Source: Formicarius rufipectus (Eukaryota > Chordata > Aves > Passeriformes > Formicariidae). From it: DNA of 64,000 bases. Made by a program: the position numbers and the translations under genes. The stretch spans positions 175,265 through 239,264 of the forward strand of contig VXAU01003165.1 in the NCBI GenBank assembly GCA_013399695.1, in the 5' to 3' direction. Shown here in pieces: positions 25,216 to 37,400 of the stretch. Below the pieces are notes generated by a model, which worked only from the letters and a program-made list of their open reading frames with translations, was not told the DNA's origin and made no database searches. Every line of letters starts with the position of its first letter. Within the stretch, counting starts at the first letter, position 1.

Positions 25216-28200
25216 TATATGTCTGGCGAAATGAGCCTGTCCATGGGCTATCACCTACTCTAAGTAAAGGAAGACATGTGCTACTGAGTCAAGGTCACTT
25301 TCAAGAGAACTGAGAGGACAGCAATCTCCACAAGAGCCACAACGGAGGTGATATTCATTTGAGTGATTGCACGATGTCTGGATTAACAGCCAGGAAAAGA
25401 CCTATTCTTGTGCCCTTGCTTGTAGGCCGCTTTTCTGTGCTATCTGCTCAAGTGTGGAGGCAAAAGCAATGCACTCCTGAAGACACAACCAGCAAGGCAG
25501 GAGCCCAGCTGATGTGGTGAGATCAAATTCACAAGGTTGAGTAGCCAATACATAATGAATGTTCAATAAGCTCAAATAAAAATACTGGCAAGGAGCAGGC
25601 TGTTAGTCAAACCAGCACTACTCTAACTTTTAAAACACTTTTTTTTTTGTTTTTTCATTTGCAATGCAGGAAATGGAGACAAAGCAAAGCAAGACACAGT
25701 ATGAATTGCTGCACCAAGCAAATTTGGCACCTGGTCTTCTTTGTGTCTCCTGGTTTCTGGGGCTGGAAAAAACTCACTAATTAAATCTTCATAGGTACTG
25801 GGAGGAAAGTGGTGGGGAGTAATTACTATCACATAGCAATGGTCCAGCATGTGCTTGACAGGTGTGAAAACCTGGTACAAGCCCTTGGTGTTGGGGACAC
25901 TATTTTGGGGGTATCCATTAATGAGAAAACACGGTCATGCTATACCTGGTGCATGTAAGAAATCTGGCTTCTTTCAGGTTTTCAGTAACCTTACAAAACC
26001 GGAGCAAGTTCCAGAGCTAAAATTAAATTTACAAGCTGTAGCAGGCTTGCAGGCTGGAACAAACTTGCAAGCAACAACCTGCTTCCAACATCCCATTTGA
26101 ATGTAATGATTATGTTTCTAAGCATTTCAGAATCACAACAGACTTTAGGCTAAATGAAATTAACTCCAGACTAGAATCTGTTGTACGTACTTCACATCAT
26201 CTGTCTCTAGGTTTGTTTTTGAGGCAAACTTTTCTGCTTTTGGGAGATCTCCACTAGTAAGTGGAGAAAAGCCTCAGAAAAGACAAAACTAAGACAAGAA
26301 AAATTACAAGCAAGCCTGGTTGTGGTTTCCGATTTCTGATCCCAGTGGTCATCCCCTGCCAGCAGTTCTGAAGCTGTGACTCTCTGTTGGTCCTTCTTTG
26401 CCTCAGCTATCTGGAAATTTAGAATGCGAACTCCTTGGTCATGATCTCTTAAGAAATTCTCCCAAGAGTATATGTACATTTCCACATTTCTCCACAAAGA
26501 CATCAAAAGAAACTCCTCGCTGAGATCTTGTTTTCAGGAGTTCAGACAATGGTCTTTGTAAATGGATATGTGAGAGCTGATACAGATAAGTACACCAAGG
26601 AACTAAATCATGTTCTATCTCTACATGATCAAGATAACCTATATTAAACTGTTAGCATGCATTTAAATATTTAAACCAGTAGATCATACAAAGAAAAAGG
26701 AAAGATAAAGTTTAATCACATGGCTCAGTTCTACTGAATATACCTGTGAAGTGGTATTTCTAGTTATATGTGAGTGCAAAAGCATTTACTTACTAATTTG
26801 TTTCTCACTTATAGTCATCAGAGGCATCACAGCATTAGTACTCAGTGACTTGTACGGCCAAAATGATTAGATAACCTGTTTGACCATGAAACCTGTAAAG
26901 AATCTCAACTCCCAAGCAGTTTTTCAAGTCCATGGGATACATCTTGCTGTTTATGGCTAATTGCAGAAATGGTATGTATCATGTTAAAGTAATTGTTTGG
27001 TTTGTATTTATGGGAACGCAAGTGAACTTAACTGAGGTACTCCTTGGACATCCAGTCAAATTTGGCAAATCATTCAAAGTATAGTTAAAAAGTACAGTTT
27101 CTAAAATTACCCTTAAGTTCCATGGAAGTTACTTAAACTCTTGAAATTAGGCATACGCTATAGTGCTCTGCTAGTTGAAGATGATACATATACACAATTT
27201 TGAGTGCTATTTATACAAGACTAATCCATAAACAGTATGAAAACACATTAATGAGTTATGAGAATAGAAATTATTAACTCCCCCTCCCCTGAATTATTGT
27301 AACAAATAAAACCATTTATTAAAACATACACTGTTCTAAATAATTTATAGCTTGTCTAAAGCTCAACTGCACCACATGGTCTGAGTCCCATGGCCACTGT
27401 CCAGGAGATGCTCCTGTCCTGGAGATGATGTTTTCACCAGGCTCTGTGATTGAGTGGAGGGGCATCTGCACAGATTACAATATTACGCAGTATGGAGTCT
27501 CCGAACTCAAATAAACTGGTTTACTGGTAAAAAAAACCAAACCAAAACTAAAACAAAAAACCCCAAACAAAACAAACAAGCAAAAACCCCAAACAAACAA
27601 AAAACCCACAAAATTTTTACTAGCTTATGTTGAGTTTGTTTTTACACTGCTTTTGTTGGATGCTTTGCTGAGTGAGATGGATTTCCCTTCACAAGAATAG
27701 AAGCAGACAAAGTAGCAGAATAGTAGAACAAGTACTGTCACAGCTTCCATGTGACAATACACAGAAAAGTTTTTCAACATGTCTTCAGTGTTTTTTAACA
27801 TGAGCAAAACAAATTGTTTTTCTCTCAACTTGATATCAGAAACAGTTAAACATTTTTATTTAAGAAAATAATTTAAAGCCACAGCAAATCTTGGCCATTC
27901 TGATTAAGATTTTAGAAAACTGTAAGTGGTTCAAACCACACTCTCATAATTACAAATCTGAGATGATTTTAACCATTTCAACACCTATATGAGAAAAGCA
28001 GAAATAAGATAATATATCTTTGTATATTAGAAACAGTATCACGACATCTAATTTCACTACACTCATTTCTTAAGTGTCACTTCTTTCTAAAAGAACCCAG
28101 AATTATTTAACAAATGAGAAAATACTTAATAAGTAGGCTCCTCTGTTTTTATAGCATGCCTTTACTGAGACTTACCAATTACTCCTGAGGCACTTACTCC

Positions 28201-31100
28201 TAAGCCAAAGTTATTCAGATCAGCTTAAAGACAGTATATTGTACATATATATTTGTACACAGACTCAGAGAAGTTCATACTGCTGTAATAAACTGGAACA
28301 AGAAGAAAACACAATAAAGTTTCTTTAAAAGAAAGAGGAAAATATATTGGGAGAAATTGCAAAAAAGGTATTTCTCACTGTGATGATTCACTCTCGTTAA
28401 GTGGTAAAATTAGCCTTGACACTACATAACATTACTGTGGTATTATAGCTAAATGCTACTTCACTGATAATTTGTTATTATAAAATTAACTTTTTAACTG
28501 GAATATTCAAATGAGCTATTGGAATAAGTGCATATTGATTTGGTTTTTCCATGAACACAAATGCCTTCTGGGCAAGTGGGGACATTATGTTATGGTGAAG
28601 AAATATTTAAAACTATTTACAGCATTTATTTTATTGGCTTCTGTGAAAAAAACCCAAACCCCACATATCTAAACTGTCAGCATTAGGATGTGGAATTTAT
28701 TTTCTCTTTAGCAATTTAATTCTTTTTTTCCCCCCCTTTTTTATGTGTCATGGCTCCAGGGCTCTTCACAGTAGGGCTCTGCAGAGTCAGGAACAAATCA
28801 TCATTTTCAGTCAGAATATTCAGAGGTCTTACTCCTATTAACTCTGGCTTAAGAGCAGGGTCCAATTTCAGAGCTGCCTTTTGATCATCTTCCTCTTTCA
28901 GGTGGTACTCCAAGACCACCTGAGTGTCCTACAATCACCCTACAATATCATGTATATTCCCTAATTTAGACTGTTAATTTTCATAACGACACAGAGTTGG
29001 TGCTGACCCTCTTTTCACTCCCAGACACTCTTACTACATGCTCCCTTGGCTACAAAAAAATTTACTGCATACTTTAAAGCAATCTAGGGCTGATTTATTC
29101 AGTGCACCTGCATGAGGCTTGAGGGAACATGCTGCAGCGCCCAATGCCTCACAGGCACACACATTCCCTCTCAGACTTCTTGGTCATGACCCTGATCCTT
29201 CTCCCTCAGCCCTGCACTGCATATCTGAAATGCTTCACTGAGAAACATGTCCAAAGGGTGTTGGTTAAGCACTGGGGAGATGGGGGCAGGCCACGTGTGC
29301 TGGGTCTGGTGACATCTGCTGCTGTTTGAGTTGGCTGACCCCTTGGTGTGCTTTCCTGGCCGAGAGAAGTGCCTCATGACTTCACATCAGCACATCAGAA
29401 GATGGAAATTGTGATACGTATTCAGGCAGAAGGTATGCAACTGGTAGTTTTGGGGGGAAGCAGGAACGAGGCAGGCATTATGGTTTCCTGAAATGAAAGC
29501 TGGTCTCTCCATGTTACCTTCAAAAAATTAGAAGTGTCCTGGAAATTTTACATCTGCCTCTCGGTGCAATCTTTCTTTCCTACATTAGGACTTCTGTCCA
29601 GATGAGTCAGAGAGGTATTCTCCTTGAAATACATAGCAAAGCAGGTAAAATGAGAGACCAATGATGTACCAGTATAGACAGCACTTCAGCTAATGTACAC
29701 ATGCACAAGGTCAGTGCTCCAACAAAGGAAGCCTTCAGATCTGTCAAGTCTTCTTTGGACAACTTGTCTAAGGATTAATCTAATTAATGTTTGCTCCACA
29801 AGGCTGTGTGCATTTTAGGCACTGTTCTCTTATCCAACTCTTTAAACAAGGAAATACTTCTTTCCTAAAATTCAGAGTTCAAGTTTGGTCCCCTTCTGAC
29901 ACATCAAATTCTTTCAATTTACCTGCTGCTAAGCTAAATAGTGGCACGAGGTAATTTATTTGGGATCAGGGTTAAAGAGCTAACGAGAATGCCACATTAC
30001 TCTGAAGCTCAGCAGAACTGAGAGCAGCATTCCCAGCTGAGAGAAAGAAAAGAAGAAATTTCAGCACATACTGGAACCAAGAGGCATATGGAGCCATTTT
30101 AGCCCACAGTTGCATAGCTTCTTCTCAGATTTCAATGAAGTAAATCTGAAGGGCACTTTGAATCCTAACATATGTGCAGGAAGTCCCTGTATTCAGGATT
30201 ACTATAAAAGTAGGTTAATTTGAGCCCTTCTTCAGTGAGGTGCTGAGAGCCTTCAGCTCCACTTGGAGTTTAGTGTACTACTATGTTTAGCACCTTGAAG
30301 GATTAGGCTTCTAAATGTTCCTACTGCTGATAGCACACTTGCTAGGAGGATTGATTTGACAAGGGTAGCAACGTATGGCCATTAAATTGTTTGCAGATTT
30401 GACCTATCTGTCCATAATAAGAAATAATATCTGAAGTGCCATAACTCTGTCAAACATTTCAAAGGAATACTTGTTTAAAGATTGAATGCATTATGTAATC
30501 TCATAATGTCAGATTAGGACATAAAACTATGGAACATGACACAGAGCAGCATTACAAGACATACTGTGTCAGAAATTGTATAAACAATTTCTTGTGGACT
30601 TCTCACATGTTATCAGTTTGAGTAGTGACTATGATGCATTTCACATTTCTTCTGGCAGCTGGAGGCAAAATGATGAGGCAAAAAAGTGACTGGAAATATC
30701 ATCCATGGGCTCTTTAAAAATAATTTTTCTCTAGCAAAACAGTACAGACCTGCAGATTTTGTCCTGATGGGAGGGAAGCTATGGGGAAAATGGGAAATGA
30801 GAGAAGAGCACAATGATTAAAATCAAGGAAAAGTAACAGAGCGCAGTCCTGTGTGCCATTAACTGAACAACAGTTCTCAGTTAACAACCACAAAACAATT
30901 AATAATAAGCTAAATGTAAAAATCTGTTACCTATAGCCAGCACAAGAGCTTAGAGTGATACAATGCTTATGCCTATGATTTAATAAGAACCACTTTTCTC
31001 CATATGGATTTATTTTTATTACATGTGATTTGCCTGAGTATGAGTCTACTTAAGAAAGATAAATAACTTTCACCTTGGAAAGATCTATTTGATTTCTTTT
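25216..31100. other. Gene-free stretch
   Basis: Mostly AT-rich with no supported gene. It includes the A/C-biased tract at 27,528-27,612. ORFs here look like no known family. Confidence 0.55.
27528..27612 (+). repeat. A/C-only biased tract
   Basis: About 85 bases made almost wholly of A and C (AAACCAAACC, CAAACAAACAA units), with almost no G and little T. It is a decayed AAAC-type simple repeat or an expanded retroposon tail. Confidence 0.85.
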
Positions 31101-31150
31101 AAGTATAAAGCACTTTGGAATTTGGGGAAATGGAAAAGCAAAATAAATTC
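31101..31150 (+). repeat. Ancient LINE/SINE tail-like motif
   Basis: TATAAAGCACTTTGGAATTT followed by GGGGAAATGGAAAAGCAAAAT resembles the conserved tail shared by several old vertebrate LINE/SINE families (AAAGCRCTTTGGG ... GAAAGGCGCTATAT). No SINE head is recognisable upstream. Confidence 0.42.
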
Positions 31151-31440
31151 CCACAAACTAAATCAAGACAGGTATAAAAAAAACAGAGCTGAGAGGAGAA
31201 AAGAAAATAAACCAGCAATGAAATAAATAGTGATCATTTTTTATGAGACTCATAATAAAGAAAAATTATTTTAACTTTCCTTAAGAGATAACTAGTAGGA
31301 AAATAGGTAGTAGCTAAAAAAGTAATAGTGAGAACGCTAGACTGGTGAACATCAGCTGGAGTTTCCTTTTCTTTGATTGTCTTTATATGTTTTATCTTCA
31401 TAATTGTTATGACTGTATTCAATTCAAAGTCTGTATACAT

Positions 31441-31453
31441 GTATATATATATA
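31441..31453. repeat. Short TA microsatellite
   Basis: An alternating TA run (gtatatatatata) in AT-rich DNA. Confidence 0.75.
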
Positions 31454-34400
31454 AAAGTATATACGAACGCCATATGCAGCATTTTTCAGAATTAAAATTG
31501 AATCAAGCAGAAGCATATGGTGGACCCCTTCAGCAATATGTGCCTTGGTCAGTGTAGAATAACAGAGCCCACAAATCAGTATTGTGATTGCAAAAGTCAT
31601 GATTTTCACTCTCAATGTCCCACCTCCACCAATCTGCACCACTAAGAAGAGGGGTTAATGTGTAGCTGTACCAGGGTGTGGACAATAAGCTCCTACTCAG
31701 CTCCTGTTTTACCTCTGCTAAACAGTGTATGGTGAAGGGACTGCAGTCTGCAAAAGACCTCGGGAATAAAGAGATCAGGCCCATCAAAGCAGCACTAATG
31801 CTGTCTGAGATGTGACACCCCTTCTCGAAGCAGCCTGAAGTGCAGCAGGGAAGTGGCATCCAGATACTGCCTCTCTTGCCTTGATGGGAAAGGGTGACAT
31901 TAGAAGTACGCCAAAATATGGCTCAGACAGGGACCAGCTGAGTAGACTCCAGGGTTTTGCCTTGCTTGCCTTAGCACAGCTAGTGCCAAGCTGGTCCTAC
32001 ACCCCAGGAGCCAGAGTTTTAGTGAGAAATGTGCAAGTGCCGCTCTGCTTGGCACAGCAGATTTTGGAAGACTTTGTCTCCCCCTGTGAGCCACGAGGAC
32101 ACGTGAAGCATGGGTACACATCACGCATGATGTGTGGAGGAGCCAGGAGCTCTCTGCGTTTCTCTGCTCTCAGCATGAGTTTTGCCCCTTGGCTGCCCCA
32201 GCAGGATGTCGAGCCTGCACCTTTGTTCATTGCACAGGTAGCATCTTGCAGCCTGAACTTTGCTTCTGCCACAGAACAAACTGCCAACAGCTCCGCCTGA
32301 GACAGCAAGCAGGCTGCAAGCCTGGGACCTGCACTTCTCTCAAGGGACAGGTGATGCTCTCCACCTTTCCCTGTCCGTGTCTCTCCGAGCAGGAATTGTG
32401 CACAGCAGGGCTGTCGGGAAGCTGGGACTGAGCTATGCTGAGCAGTGTTAGCCTTGGGAGCGACCTGTGCAGAATGCACCACCCACCAGAAACGTCAGTG
32501 GTCGGTGATGACTCCCCATGGATGGCTGCTCTCTGAAACCTGTCAGCCAGCACCTCCACGTTAGCAGATGCTAACTGGGTCAGGATTATTTTATATCACA
32601 TGTAATAACGCTTTGTTCCCTCCTTTTTCTTGATAATAACTACCTGCTTCCTTACATCCCTTCTGGTCAGCCCTGTCTGTCAAATGACATGTCTGTCAAA
32701 ATACACATTATTCAAAAATGGACCTGTTGCCAGCTCTGTGAGGCTGGGGGATGGGTTCATGTATCACATCACTCTTTTCTTCCATACATCTCAATTTCCT
32801 GCTTTCTGCATGATTAATGCACATTTGCTTCCCTCTACATAATGTAGACAGCAAAGAATGAATTATGCTGCTTCATTACATTAGCAGGTAACATGTCTTT
32901 CCATACCTATGTACACTAATCACTGATTTCTTATGCCTTAGGTTTGTAAATGAACTAGATAGAAAGAGTAAATACAGAATAACAGAATGTTATGCTCCTC
33001 TAATGTAAGAGAAATCAGAAAGGGACAAGAAGGCATTTATTGTCCAACTACAGAGTTAGGTTAGTAATTTTAAAGTCAATACTGTCCTTGTAACACCTAC
33101 ATTTGACCTTTGATGCTGAGCTTCAGTAGTTTTTACTAAATTCAAGGAAAAGAAGATAGACCTTTTTTATAGCTGATAGAAAATGGACATAAGAGACTAA
33201 AAATAACTAACACACACATTAGAAATGCAGGCTGCAAAATATTCACATATGGCGAGTCTCTGCCAAAATTTAATACTAAACAAAACAAGCCAATACTGGC
33301 ACTCTCAGACAAACTCCGGTATTATATCTGTAAATAACAATATTATGCACACTTGAACACATTAGTAGCTTGAAAACAGAGAGCAATAGCAGATGCTGTA
33401 AAATACAGAGAACCAATCCTGTTTGGACATTTATTGCATTAATACTATTTTCAATTTATTTAGCAGCAAAGTGCTTTTATTACTAACTACTGACTATGTA
33501 TGAGTGAGAATGTGTGTTGGTGTTGTGCACTCAAACATGTGCATATGAGCCACCCTATCTGGATTAAAAACTCCCTGAAAGGACAGAAATACAATGTTTG
33601 AACAACACCTAGCAGCATAAAATATGGCATACAGACATAACACAAGAGAATTCTGATGCCATAGATCCAGTCATAATTTAGCTACAGGGTATAAAAACAT
33701 TATTAATCAAACATAATTTGATCGGAAAATTAGCACTATCAGCTGATCCTTGAGAAATGTCATGGGATCTTTAACCAGAAGTAAGAAATCAGCTGCTGGT
33801 TGTTGTTTGACTTTTTTCCCCCCTTTTATTTCACAGAACCTCCAGAAGCTTATGTAGAAAGAAAATCAATTAAATAAAAATGGACAATGATAAAGAAGTC
33901 AAGAGAGCAATTTTAAAATCAATACATTTCTTCAAAAGAAGCATACGAGATGGTTGCAGAATATGGAACAGAAAGCTGGCGTACCAAGCAGACACAATGT
34001 TAAGAAACAAAGGAGGATCCCACCATATTTTCATATTTATCAGAAAGGATGGTGTGGAGAGACTGATAATAACCCAAGCTGTGCTATTATAAGCACATCA
34101 AACCCAATCCTCTATCTCCTACCTTGACTCTGAGAGGATAGCTAGTGAAGTTTCAGACACTAGACCATGTTTTTGAGTGGGCAATGTTTGTGTTTGAAGA
34201 ACCCAACACTTCAAGAGTCAGCCAAGAATGAGATGATGTACTATCAGCACAAATATCACCAACTGCCCTAAGTACAACACATAATTCTTTAATTTTCAAA
34301 TAAACACATGACGTAGACATAAATCCCCCAAAAACTACAATTAAACAATAAAGCTCTGACAAAGCAAAATCTTCCACTATGCATCCATTTTTCTCTCCAA

Positions 34401-37400
34401 GGAGAGGACTGAAGAAAAGCACAAACAACATGTGAAATTGTAGTCCTGTTGTTTGATGCACTTTTAGGTGGTTCTCAGATACAGTGGCAAGGACGGTACA
34501 ACAGCTTATATGGACTAGCAGAGAAATCAAGGGAAAAGTGCCACCAAAAAAATGATCTTCATCTTTACGCTTGCTTAACAGTTCATGTGGGCAACTTTAT
34601 GAAGCTATCAGAGATAAAGATCACTTGTCATAAAACATGGTGATGTCAAACTATTTCATGGCAAAAATGATTGGCAGAAAAGGGTTTTAAAACAATGAAT
34701 AGCTAGAGTTAGCTATGTTTTAGTGCTACTTCTAAAATTGCAAACTCTAAGACTCAGTCCAGAAAATCTCTTGACCTCTTTCACTGTGTCAAATTAAGGC
34801 AGAAATAAATACGACTCAGGCAAAGTACTGAGGCAAAAATTCTTAGCAATATTCACTTTTCACTTCAAAACCATTTCTGTTTTATGAAAAGCTCATGATT
34901 CTGAAAACACAGTCCAAAAGGTGACTTCAAAGAAATTACTTTTTTTTTTTTTCTTCCTTTTTTTTTTACAAAACATCTGTGTAGTGATACACCATGACGA
35001 GCATGAGGCGTGCAAATACAACTCAGAGCAACTGGCACTTCTGTCAGCACTGAAAGCACTGATGTCATTCAGTATTAGTGGTAAACCCCAAATATTCCTC
35101 TTGCAGCAGAACATTTGTTGCCTACTTCCTATGGAATTTCTGAGCAGGAATCAGGTCCAGCTGTATCATATTCTATTTCTCCCCCTAAACAAAGTTTTCT
35201 TTTTTGAATTCTTCGGTATAAAATGCACACTATTTTACATATGATCTTGAATGCTTCAAAGTCCCATCTTTTCCCCAAAACAGACTTTTTGACTTTTCTA
35301 TCCACTGTTACTATTTGCACGTTTCTCATCCATGCTCACACTGATGAAGCAAAACAAGGTTTTCATGTCTTCCCTTCAACCAATAGAGTATCTTCATTAA
35401 TTTAGTCACAAAAAAAAATTGTAATGAGATTTTTTTAAAATTAATTTTGTATTTGTCTGTAAGGTGTATTTATAGATCATTAACACTGAATTTTTAATAT
35501 GGTCACTATGCTCTTAGAAGTTGACATCATGAACATTACATATTTTTTCATAGGTCTTGGCCAAATTCTATAGTCATTACAAAATGAGCATCAGTGGTAC
35601 TGTACCCCCAGCTCTCCTGTGGTTCATACTCTGTGATCCTAGGTATGTGTTACTGGGTAGGCATCAATAAATGCATTAATCTGGCAGCCTCATTACTAGA
35701 AAAACTTAAAAAGAGGCCTGACCTCCTCCACAGCAGCCACACAGTGAATAGAGACTTAAGATTTACTGCTGCTGCTGCTTCTAAAACCACACAAAGCTCA
35801 TGGTCACAGCCAGTGCAGCCGCCCTGCTCACCACTCCTCCTTGTGTTCTGCACACAGACCCACCTTGCTCCCTTTGGGGGTGCAGCAAAGGATAATCAAC
35901 CAGTTAATGTCTCATACACTGGCTGCCTTTATATGAAGACTAGTAGCATGGGGGTGATGCCATGTAAAGCCTCAAGTGAGTATCTGCAAAGACTGTGTCT
36001 CTGCCTTTGGAGAAGTAACTGCCTGGGAAAAAACAGTCTCATGGTCCCAGAGACCAAGCAAAATACAAAACTTACATCACACGTGTTCTCCATCTCTACA
36101 TGTCAACTCTGCTTCTAACCCAAATTCATTGTCACTCGCCAAAGGCCTTGTTCAATCAATGAGCTCTGCCACAACAAGCCTGTAGGCATATGTGAGGCAA
36201 AGCTGAGGCAACTCTTTGGGATAATCTCTTGTCTATAAATTTGATAGTAATCACATATTTGGAAGTATAATTATTATATCAGATACAACCTCATAAGGTG
36301 TTGGAAGACTTTACTGGCTGCTTGTCAGCTGAAGTCCTTTCAGGACTTTAGTTTACAACACTAAATTTCGAAGTATATTTTCCATAAAATATAATTATTT
36401 TTGAGGTTATTTTTTGTATAAATTCTCTCTTTTTTAAGCTGCTATTTTATTTATCAAGAATGAACGTTGGAGCAGACGTCTGTGGTCTGGTCATGCCAGC
36501 AATGATGCCTGGGATCAGCAAAAGCTTCACAAAAACACACAGGACTTTAAAAACAAGCACAAAAAAAACCCTCCCAAAAACGAAGTGAATGTTATACTTC
36601 CATATTTACATTTCAATATATATGTCAGATATTTGAAACTAATATTCCCTGGTCCTTTGCATATGCACCTGTGTCTTGTATATAAGAAACTTGAAAAATC
36701 AACAAATGGAACCAGAACAAATTAATAATCCCTTCCTTCAGCAAATTAAACTTCACTTTGCTAAATTAGTTGACCTTCAAAGTTTGCCCCAGGGGAATCA
36801 AGTAAGATTGGAGGTTTTATCTGAAGAAACAAACATGAAAATGGGGATGAAGAATGTGAAGTGGTTAGTGGAGGGATGGGCCCAGAAAGGTTTGTTTAGT
36901 TACTTCAAAAGAGTGTTCATTTTAAGGGCAGACTACCACCACCTATGCATAAAGCTACATTTTGTCATGACTGATTATTTATTCAAAGGGACTTATTTGC
37001 CTCAGTAAGAATGCATGTAGATAAAAGGAGAAAATATTCTTCACAAACCAATACAAACAATGCTGTACCAGCTTGAACAGGGAACGAAAAGAGAGAGCAG
37101 TACAGAAAAATGCTGCTTTGTCAAGATAGTCCAGGTAAAAGTAGAGTGAGAGCGTTGTCCAGTTGACACAAAGGGTCTTTAGAGTGGACATGATTTCAAA
37201 TCAACCCAGACACAAGAACTGAGGTGACATGGATGTCTAAAAAAGTAGCTCAGCTCCAGAGCATCCTTCTTTGGTATTTCAAACACCCTAGGATTCTGTC
37301 ACGATGAACTCTTACAGCTGAACAATAAGAAAAGAACTAGATCAAGTTAAAAAGACAAATGATTTTGTGGTTACTTTAAAAATAATTCTTGTGGAGTTAA

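Noticed and set aside
31997..32482. A 161-codon minus-strand open frame
   Set aside because: It overlaps other open frames on both strands in a GC-richer patch. Stop depletion from composition explains it, and no domain is recognisable. The patch itself is reported as a finding.
35594..36118. A 174-codon plus-strand open frame in the desert
   Set aside because: The translation resembles no family I know, has no compositional or codon signature of a gene, and lies alone without splice or promoter context. It is probably a chance frame.
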